Source of the DNA: Agrypnia vestita
Taxonomy: Eukaryota; Arthropoda; Insecta; Trichoptera; Phryganeidae
NCBI GenBank assembly: GCA_016648135.1
Contig: JADDOH010000474.1
Coordinates: forward strand, 1-64,000
Direction: 5' to 3'
DNA: 64,000 nucleotides
The position numbers were made by a program, and so were the translations under genes. A model generated the notes under the pieces. The model searched no databases and was not told the origin of the DNA. It saw nothing but the letters and a program-made list of their open reading frames with translations. Numbering within the stretch: the stretch's first letter is position 1; each line of letters begins with the position of its first letter. This document shows, piece by piece, positions 55,601 through 64,000 of the stretch.

Positions 55601-55927
55601 TCATTTATATGTATAAATAAATTTAAAATAAATAAATAAATGTTTAAAAAAATTTACCACAAAAAAGTGTTTTCTGTACTGTACTTTCCCGTCTAAAAAT
55701 ATGCTTACGTTTTATTTTATTCTTACATTATAGGAACCGAGTGATGCATAATGAACATTTTGAAAACCGTTGAAATCCTAAAAATCAAAATTCTGAAAAC
55801 ATATTTAAGAATAATATCACGTTTCAATTCATTTTACTGATGAGTTTTTTCCGTTGTTGGTCAAAAAAACAACCCCTCCCCACCGCGCGGCCCTCCGACC
55901 TACCCGAATAGATTGATAAATTTTATA

Positions 55928-56110
55928 TTTAAGTTAGTTATTAACTATACCCGATGATGAGAGGGACTGTTCCTCTCTAAACTATAGTAGTAATTAATAA
56001 CTCATATTGTGTGTGTATTGCAGTGTGTGTATTAAGTTAAAATAAAAAACATATTTAAATTAAAATTTGCACGATGAAGTAACTGCCAAATCGTTCAATG
56101 TATAATATTT
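55928..56110 (+). mobile_element. PLE-like terminal repeat, family 7
   Basis: A full hammerhead-like fold (55936-56002) is followed by GTGTGTGTATTAAG, AACATATTTAAATTAAAA and AACTGCCAAATCGTT, the last blocks shared with 9133-9245. No coding region is present. Confidence 0.5.
55936..56002 (+). other. Hammerhead-like motif, family 7, with long stem I
   Basis: Stem I has two parts: AGTTATTAA (55936-55944) with TTAATAACT (55994-56002), nine pairs, and TAC (55948-55950) with GTA (55990-55992), separated by a small internal loop. Core CCGATGA (55951-55957), extra T, stem II GAGAGG with CCTCTC (six perfect pairs), then TAAAC where GAAAC is expected, and stem III A-T, C-G around TATA. Two core substitutions probably abolish cleavage. 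Confidence 0.6.
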
Positions 56111-57362
56111 TCTGATCACACACATTAATGATGAGCACACATTAATGATAATTATGTATATAATATCAATGCATTTAATAAAAAAAATGGTTATATATTT
56201 TAATGATTTAGTAAAAATGTAGTTCTTATTACAAAAAATATTTTCACAACCTTAGTTAGACGGTACAACCCTTATTTATGGGAGGGATGATAAGGCAAGA
56301 CGCGTGGCGACGGAGTCCCGCAGGGAAAATCAGCTCAGCGGTCGCGGCGCCTTATTAGGGTGGGTACTGTTGTCGATACTTTCGAAGGAAAACATGTTTA
56401 CTTATAGATTAAATTAAAATTGGCAAAAAAAAATTAACTCTAACGAACACGAGACACCATCGCACATATTTATGTAATCGCATTTGCATGTGCGGTGTGA
56501 TAACCGTAGTTTATGTGCTCTTATAATAAACAGTATGTACTCGTATGTAATATATGGTTTATTGGTTTGATATTAGTTGAATATATAATTTTAAGCCCTC
56601 ATTTAACTCAGACAAATGTGTATGTGTTAACATTTTCTTTCTATCGTTAATATTACTTTTTAAATATTAAAATTATACCTGTGTGAATTAGTGAAGTGTC
56701 ACTTGTGAATTGGTAAATAATAACTTGACATCTGTTTTTTCATTAGCTCCCTTACAGGACTGAGAAGTTGACTTGAGATCGCCGTTGTGTAGTCCGTTGG
56801 ACGTTCGTCCATTTTTTTCTGATTCCATAAAAGGAATATTGTCCGCCCAAACACGTCACACAGAATATTTGTTCATGCTATGGTACTCATCAACCTTTGT
56901 ATGTCCAGCCTACTGCAGCATCATTTCAATCACGTTCTTCAGGATATGTAGACCAATAATCCTTCATCAGGATACAACGTATACTAAAAAATAAAAATTG
57001 AAGTAAAGAGCTTAACAAAATCAAAAATAAATATATGGGAGATAAGTTACTAACGAAGAACTAATTGAAAACAAATTGAAAATGTAACTATTTGTAAAAA
57101 AAAGGGACAGAGAGAGAAAGAAAGAGAGAGAGAGAGAGAGATGTGTCGATTGTTGAGCATATGAAATAAAATGAATGAAATGTCAATGAAATATTTAATA
57201 AAACACGCTTTTAAAAAGATGATAAATTTTTTTAACAGTAGGCACCTACTTAGAATGATCGCAATAAATAAATTCAAAATAGTCCTTTTATTCAAGCCCA
57301 AATAATTGCTTGTATAATAAATTCTTCTCACAATTCTATTTGATTAGATAAACCTAGTTATC
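56111..57362. other. AT-rich DNA with a small GC-rich block
   Basis: The block 56280-56375 is GC-rich (GCGGTCGCGGCGCC) and of unknown origin. An (AG)n run at 57112-57140 is a simple microsatellite. Confidence 0.4.
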
Positions 57363-57441
57363 CAGAATATTTTGAGTTTGTTCAAATCTTTCAGAACAGT
57401 GCTGGATTTATGAAAGATTTGAACAAACTCAAAATATTCTG
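57363..57441. repeat. Perfect 31-bp inverted repeat with 17-bp loop
   Basis: Bases 57363-57393 and 57411-57441 are exact reverse complements (CAGAATATTTTGAGTTTGTT onward). The loop is GAACAGTGCTGGATTTA. The flanks show no terminal-repeat family. A foldback transposon relic, a small-RNA hairpin or an inverted microduplication are all possible. Confidence 0.85.
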
Positions 57442-59078
57442 AATTGTAAATACTGGTAAAAAGGAATTTAACAAAAATTTGAAATAATATTTCCTGGCTT
57501 ATCCTAGTGTAATGCAAGTATTCGGATGAATTTCATTACACAATAAAGTATATTGCTCTCAAAATTCCGTAAAAAATCAATGTAGATTTTCTCATTAGCG
57601 ACATCTGTGGGGATTTAGGGGAATGAAAATGGCTTTGTACAGGCCGTATGGAAAGGCGCTTACAACTCATATGTGAAAGCTTTCCACGCAATTTGAACAT
57701 ATATACAACTTCCAAAAAATGAATAAGCATGGTATATTCTATCATGGGTGGAAATGGCGAATGTTACAATTGTGTAAAGTGATCACTTAAGCCAACCATA
57801 AAAAGATATGTCATAAGTCCTATGTACACCCAAATGACTTCTATACCTACTTTCCCATAATAAATACAGTTTCGTCTCTGTGAGATATCTATATATATAT
57901 ATATTTCTCCTTCTCGGTCAGTTTTTATGAAAAGGCGTTTTTTAAATATAATATTATTTTTGCTATAGGTACTGTCCTGATTATTTTTTTACTAATCAAA
58001 TTCACTGCGCAAAGATCAACTTTACATTCAATCCAAATTTGAGAACTTTATTAATTTATATTTATTAGAGACACTAAAAGGATGATAGGTACATGATACT
58101 CTAATAATAAAACATTATAAATGAAGACTATGCCCATTATACAAGTGTCTTCGGCACCCTCTAGTAACATATATCTTTGCATTTAAGTATATTTTACATG
58201 TAGATTTATGTGTATTGTATATTTAGTGTTTGATGTATAATATGTAGTGTTTGAAACTGTGTTTTTACTTAAATGAATTTTGCGCATATTTTTATCACCT
58301 ATTAAAATACATTGACTGAATGTACAACACCACTTACAAAATTTTAATACCAACCTAATTTATATTTATTTTCATTAAAAAAATAGTTAGATAAATTGCG
58401 CAGTTAATGGAGTGGTGATGAGTCCGTAAGGATAACATTTATTAAAAGTACATTACTGAACGTAAATACTGCCAAAATTTTAATTTTAATCGTTTCTTCA
58501 AGTAAATTAATTACGTAACTCAAATTTATCTGAAAGCTGTAACAAGACATTTCCTTGGAGTTGCGAATTGACACGCGAATCGGGAGATTCTGCGGGTCTT
58601 GCGAAATGTTTTCCCGTAAGCCTCCTTGATACCAGTGCTAGAATAGACCTCGAAATTCCTACAGACGACGAGGCGTGGAACCTTCGTGATGTCAAAATAT
58701 CCGCTTAAACCTTTTCACTAACTAACTGTAAATGCCCAAAGGCTTATTCAGAATCACTGGTCCATTTTCCTGAAAGTTTTTTCCTGCAAAACTTTTCGCG
58801 CTTCGTGTCTATTCATGAAAACTTATTAACTTACAAATAAGATAACTGTTTCTTTACTGAAATATTGATAAAGCCTTTATTTTCTCATTTAGCTAATGTA
58901 TTTATAATACTTTCCAAAGAAATTTATGGTCATTTTTTTTGTTTATCATCACTTTAATTGTCAAACGATGGCAGTAATGCTAGTCTTCACATACATTTCA
59001 AGGCTTGCTCTTAAAAATACGCATTTAAAAGGATTTTTAATTCGCTTAAAATCCCAATCAAAAAGAAGCTTTTCGCAA
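57442..59078. other. AT-rich DNA with no recognised gene
   Basis: The block 58540-58690 is GC-richer and carries a 62-codon minus-strand frame without a known motif. A TA microsatellite lies at 57886-57904. Confidence 0.4.
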
Positions 59079-59258
59079 TTTTTTTTTTAAATAGCGTTGC
59101 GAACACGGAATACGTATCACGTCAATTTTCTTACTATTTTTAAACTAAGCTAAGCGCTTGGGTTATGAAAATAGGACTAAAATGTTGGTCTGGTGTGGGG
59201 TTAACCCGCGACCTTTGGAGCGCGAGACGAGAGTCCTAATTACAAGACCAACAAGCTA
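59079..59258 (-). mobile_element. tRNA-derived SINE, copy 5
   Basis: This is the full-length arrangement of head, body and A tail (T run 59079-59088). The A-box region reads TTGTAATTAGGACTCTCGTC and the B-box is mutated to GGGTTAACCCC. It is older than the copy at 3298-3487. Confidence 0.75.
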
Positions 59259-59922
59259 CTTTTATTTATTTATAAGTATCTTTATAAATGAAAACATCTA
59301 ATACTCCAAAGCGCAACTATGTTTTATTATTTTAGAAAGGAATTATTTGAGTAAGAATGTGAGTTAATTGTAGAAATTTAACTAATTTGTATCACGTTAA
59401 TTTCCATGCATCACTTTAGTTGCTAGTAAATTAGAGTATAATTAAATAATTTGATCCCTGTTCCATAAAGTTAATCAGTTTAAAATTGAATAGGTTTAAC
59501 ACAGATTTTTAAAATTTTAAAAATTTTAAAATAAAATAATTTGCTTTTAGCTTACTTGTCGTATTCTGCGAATTGGAATAAATATTTTTTTTTACTTATG
59601 AACCTGTCCACTTGATTATTAGTTAGTAGTCGACTAAAAATCCAAATTAGGGGTTGGGTAGAAAATTCGAATTGGAGAAAGAAAAATATATGAAACAAAA
59701 GAGTGAATTGGGTAGATCAAAAAAATATCATGTATTTTAAAGCTTGATGGCAAAATTATCTGTTGCATAAATGCTCATCACTTTTATATTAATTTGGTGT
59801 TGACTGGTAGTAAAATAATCGAAAACTATTAACGTAGACTTGAGCAGAGGTGCATTCAGTGTATCCGATTTAAAACAATGATTTTATTTACTTAATAGTA
59901 TGTTGGTTGCATTATTGAAAAG
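59259..59922. other. AT-rich DNA with no recognised feature
   Basis: Nothing supported. Confidence 0.4.
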
Positions 59923-60180
59923 TAATTCTACTTTTAATAAATAAAGCGTTGTTTCGTTTACAGAATGGAAGTTCATAATTAACACAATGATTTATACACA
60001 TCGTTTTATTCCACTTATTTGAGTTATGTAAGCCTAAGCGCTTTCGATGGGCACAACCATCATCTTCAGAGGCAATATTGTCGGCCATATTGATTTACAA
60101 TTAGTTCTAATATTGCCTTATATAACTCAAATAAGTGGAATAAAACGTTGTGTATAAATCATTGTGTTAATTCTACTTTT
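59923..60180 (-). mobile_element. PLE-like foldback, family 4, in a 13-bp target duplication
   Basis: TAATTCTACTTTT occurs at 59923-59935 and 60168-60180, a probable 13-bp target duplication. Inside, 59977-60027 and 60122-60172 are inverted repeats of 51 bp with one mismatch. A hammerhead-like motif sits on the minus strand between them. The layout (inverted terminal repeats, motif, no surviving coding region) parallels family 1. Confidence 0.65.
60032..60073 (-). other. Hammerhead-like motif, family 4
   Basis: On the minus strand: GCCT, CTGAAGA, extra T, stem II GATGG with CCATC around TTGTGC, GAAAG, CGCTT, AGGC. Stem I GCCT with AGGC is four perfect pairs. Stem III is A-T and G-C, where the other families have A-T and C-G, so the pair is kept by a double change. 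The CTGANGA core and GAAA are intact. Confidence 0.65.
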
Positions 60181-62489
60181 CTTAATGTCATTATATGTCC
60201 ACTAAAAAATTAGTAACATACAACTCAGATTACTTGTCAAAAACGTAAAAATATATTATTAAATTAAAAGGTTTAAGGCATTTTCTAAGGGTGAAAGAAA
60301 ACTAGAATGTAGACTTATCTTACTTCATTTCTGTCCAATACTTGTTTACAAGGAAAGTTCTCGCATATTGTTCAGATGATGTATGGGCGGCTGCATAGAA
60401 AAAAACATATTGTATTGGAAGCCATAAAGTGGCTGTTATCTGAAATAACAAATATGGGAAAATAGTGGGAGCCATCCTGCGGATTACGGTCCGGATTACG
60501 GTCTGGGCTCAAACGCTGCCCATAAATTTATACCGAAAGTATCCGCTCTTAGGCAATGAATCTACTCGTAGGGATTCCTTCATAAAAGCTATCCCACAAA
60601 ATACAATATAACAAATTGCTTTTCTTGAACAAGTTTACCATTCAGTTACTGTTAACGTCCTTAAATAAATTATAATTACATACTCTCGCGGGATGTGGCT
60701 ATTTAACGATTTATTGATTATTATAATTAATTAACAAAGTCACTGGATACGAATTTAATTTAAACACAAATCTCTAATTCATAGTATTTCGCAATGTATC
60801 ACTTGTTTATTAATAGTTTTTTATCGCTTGTTAACGCTTTCGAGAAAATTCTGTTCAACTGTCGCACGTAATTTGCTTAATATTTCGCTGGATTTACACT
60901 TGCGCTAGCCACACCGATCACTATGATTTTTCGCTAATATTGCTGTAAGTTGTTCTAGAGCATTCCATAGTGTTGTTCCAAAGTAATATATTACAAGGAA
61001 TTCGGTCAGTGCACAATTCAATCCGGAATATTTTTAAAATTGATTTATTTTATTTAAGCATATACAGTAAGTACAGATAAATAAACATATTTTTGCATAC
61101 ATACAACGCTAATGTTATTTCTGATGATAATAATAGAGAAAATTTGTGCCGGGGACCAAGAGGGCGAATTTGTGTGGTACAAATAATGGCCTTTAAGCCT
61201 TAAAAAATCCCAACTAGGCGTCAAATGAGCAGGACCGATAAGGTAGCTATAGCTTATAAAACTCTCCTGTGTAAGCGGTGGGTCCGCCCTTATTTCCAAT
61301 AAATCCAGTACCATGGCCATTTCCACGACTAATATGTTTTATATCAAAGTGTTAGTTAAATTAGTATCAGATCAAACCACTACCAGATTTTAGGTCTACC
61401 GGCTTCGAGACGTACCTGTCTCAGCACCAACACTACACTACTATGTTCACAACACTATACACCATACACCACAACCATAGTATTGTTAACTTTTTACCAA
61501 TATTTATCACATGCGTGTTAATCTTGTTAAGAACAAGCATGCACTACCTGGCCTGGAGAACGATCAGGAATATACGAGGGAGAGAGAGAGAATTTAATTT
61601 AATTTAATGCTAATTTAACTAACACTACGTTATAATGTCAAACCACAAAGTTAATATTAAATTTATTAATAATAACATGTTTTTTTGTTTTATTTTAAGT
61701 TTTGTACCCCTAAAAAATCCCCTATTCACAAAGACATTATATATATTCACATTCATTAAAAACACCATAATTTTTTGTGTTTTACCATAATTTTTTCTAT
61801 ATTTACAGCCCGTAATCCATGCAATATTATAGATATTTTTAAGAAAATTTGTAGACAAGCATCATTTGATGATATTAAATATACGAAATACTCACTGCTT
61901 TAACAGAACTTTAGTACCTACTTAATGTCCCAAAATCAATCTTCCTCGCTACGTACGAGGTGTCGTAAATGTCTTAAAATGCGTAATTATAATATATTAT
62001 GAATAGTTAATCAAGCTCCTTTATAATACTCACATAACTTAACAGCATTCTCAAATCCATATAAACTATCTCTTCTCTGTTAGCGGAGTAAAGTACCTAC
62101 AGCGAGAACCTCTCTAAATAACTTGTATTAATTAAAATTAAATTTACCTTCCAGCCCCAAGACGGCTTTCAGGTCTTTGTTGAAGTGTTAACTATACACC
62201 TGAGGTTATCAGAGGTGATTCTCGTAAAACCCACACCGACAGAATCCGAGATATCAAACAGCTATTCAGGGAAGGCGTCTTTCATCGAAGATCCTCCTTC
62301 GACCTTTATAAACTCGATAATACGATATATAACTATCATCGAATACAAGTCGAATACCATTGTGTTCAATATATAATGAATTCATGATTTTTGCAGTCAA
62401 GGTGTAATCTTGATAAGTGAAAAGCAGTCGCAGTCAAATCTATTTAATCATCAAATATTTTTATTTTTTTAACAATATTTTTATATGAA
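60181..62489. other. Mostly AT-rich DNA with no recognised gene
   Basis: Less AT-rich blocks at 60450-60560 and 61140-61320 show no known motif. A 90-codon minus-strand frame at 61054-61326 is not recognised. A short (GA)n run lies at 61580-61591. Confidence 0.35.
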
Positions 62490-63095
62490 AGTATGTTCTA
62501 AGAACACAGTTACTGGATTTGTTCCCCAGAGGGATGATTAATTAATTAAGGATAAATTGTGGAAGCCTCACAGAGATTAAGCTATTTATATATGAGAAAG
62601 TGGATGGGAGTCTCTTATACGATGGCTCAGGGCTCACAACCTGTCTGAGCTGGCTTGAGTGATTACTCTACACCATGCAACGTTCACCAATTCTATCGTA
62701 AGAACATCCACATGTTACAAAACTTTTGAGAGTTCTATATTTATATATGTTCGAATCAAGAACATTTCATATATTGCACTGGTCTCTGCTAGAAACATCT
62801 GTTGTTATTTTTTATTCTCATTAACGTAGGTTTCGCAATTGGTAATGATACTTACATATTTTATTTTTCACAGTGGAGTTTTTTGAGCAATATTCCTTAT
62901 TAACTTATATATGATAATCTTTCGAATTATCACATATCTACTAGAGTTCACCTGAAAATCAATATTTTAATCACTTAAGACAGCTCATACAAGTTGTAAG
63001 CCGTGAGCCATCGTATAAGAGACTTCCATCCACTTTTCTCATATATAAATAGCATCGTCTGTATGAGACTTCTATAATTTTTCCTTAATTAATAA
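62490..63095. repeat. Dispersed repeat E, inverted pair
   Basis: The plus-strand copy 62490-62760 matches 28805-29060. A second copy lies in inverted orientation at about 62969-63095; its reverse complement matches 62541-62665 closely (TATTTATATATGAGAAA, GTCTCTTATACGATGGCTCA). The two arms enclose about 300 bp, so the locus is a large imperfect foldback. Class unknown. Confidence 0.65.
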
Positions 63096-63399
63096 ATTGT
63101 TAATTAATTAATACTTACATAGAAAACAATTTAAACGAGCGCATTAATAAGCGTCTTAAAAATAAATAAATAAGTATTTACCGACTATAAATCCCAAAAA
63201 GATTATTAGTATTTTTTTTAAAATAATATTGGCATGTTTTCTTAGAGGTGTAATTTTTTTTGTAAAAAGGACTGCAATATTATCGTAATAATGCAGGTGG
63301 TAGTGGAAAACCTTTTCTAACGATGAACACCAAAACATTGTGCAATTAGGATTTTTTAAAGGCATTATACAATTTATACTATTGTATTCAGCTGTGGTT

Positions 63400-63500
63400 A
63401 TTTATTGCAAATTAATCTAACTATAAATTAATTTAGTTTAAACCACAATTTTTTGATAACACCAGCCGTTTTCGAAACCACCGTTTCTTCTTTGGGGTAA
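63400..63500 (-). mobile_element. PLE-like terminal repeat with degenerate motif, family 5
   Basis: The minus strand reads ACC, CCAAAGA, extra A, GAAAC paired with GTTTC around GGTG, GAAAA, CGGCT, GGT, then GTTATCAAAAAATTGTGGTT. Stem I ACC with GGT and a five-pair stem II survive; the core and stem III are degraded. The downstream TTGTGGTTTAAAC recalls the family 1 terminal repeat. Confidence 0.4.
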
Positions 63501-64000
63501 ACTACAAACTAAACATAAATATAAGAAGCTACAGGTACCAATGTACACACCGCCTACTTAAAGGGTAATTTATTCAGGTACCTTAGATTTTCGTACCGCA
63601 TAACCCGTGGGAAGGGACATTTCGTAAAGACACGTGACCATTTATCTACGGTCCTAAGCAAAGAAACTCTCAAACGTAATAAATCCCCCCTAAAGGGTTG
63701 GTGTTAAAATTATGCAAATCTGTATGCAGGTTTATATAGTAAAACATTTATCTCAGTGTCAACTAGAAATGCGCAGAAACATATTATTCAATTGCTTTAA
63801 TAAAAATGCAATCGAAGAACCTTTAAAACCGTACAAAAGTACTATCAACTCATTTTTTCAAACATGTACAATAAATCACTAAAATCTTAACATTATCAAA
63901 AAAATGATCGATTGGCAAATTATTTATTATGATATACACTTATTTGGGATTTTTTAAAAAATAAAATTTAATGTACTTTTTATGTATTTAATTCCCTCAC
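63501..64000. other. AT-rich DNA with no recognised feature
   Basis: Nothing supported up to the window end. Confidence 0.4.

Noticed and set aside
61054..61326. A 90-codon minus-strand frame as a host exon
   Set aside because: No recognisable domain and no splice context could be supported; listed only as an unrecognised block.
1..64000. CRISPR array, bacterial operon, rRNA cluster or integrated virus
   Set aside because: No regularly spaced repeats with unique spacers, no clustered long frames, no rRNA-like sequence, and no viral structural or polymerase genes were seen. The only reverse transcriptase and integrase fragments belong to LINEs and a BEL/Pao element.

Overview
This is a gene-poor, strongly AT-rich stretch of an animal nuclear genome, most likely an insect. 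The mix of repeats points that way: Helitrons with A|T insertion sites and CTAG ends, Penelope-like elements (PLEs), RTE, Jockey and L2 LINE tails, mariner, BEL/Pao, hAT, and TTAGG-like pentamers. A moth or butterfly is plausible but not proven. I found no intact host gene, rRNA or functional tRNA. Almost every recognisable coding stretch is a decayed fragment of a mobile element, and most other open frames are chance products of AT-rich sequence.

Layout. 0-5 kb: a LINE tail, PLE remnants with a 90-bp perfect palindrome, a tRNA-derived SINE nested in a PLE, a Helitron 5' end, and a Jockey-like LINE 3' end inside a 26-bp target duplication. 5-19 kb: mostly unique AT-rich DNA with an E-box-bearing GC island, two short Helitrons and a LINE tail. 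19-23.4 kb: a Helitron with about eight 130-bp internal repeats, a mariner pseudogene interrupted by an unidentified insert, a TIR element, a PLE C-terminus and a MITE-like repeat. 26-33 kb: SINEs, LINE tails, tandem repeats and two Helitrons. 34-38 kb: PLEs, a nested RTE tail and a Jockey-type LINE. 39-43 kb: a SINE, an LTR-like block and a hAT element whose end was caught in a 142-bp tandem duplication. 45-53.7 kb: Helitron B, a deleted BEL/Pao copy with 5-bp target duplications, a Helitron array and an L2-clade LINE with two internal stops. 55-64 kb: hairpins, further PLE-type elements and an inverted repeat pair.

The most interesting theme is an RNA motif. Twelve copies in seven dissimilar repeat families, two of them directly downstream of PLE endonuclease C-termini, share a hammerhead-like layout: a short stem I, a CTGANGA-like core, one extra A or T, a stable stem II, GAAA, and a two-pair stem III ending in a T-H cleavage position. 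Stem I and stem III sequences differ between families but keep pairing. Hammerhead ribozymes are known in PLEs; the constant extra nucleotide before stem II and the head-to-head duplications are the points worth testing. All family assignments were made by eye from the sequence; none was checked by database search.
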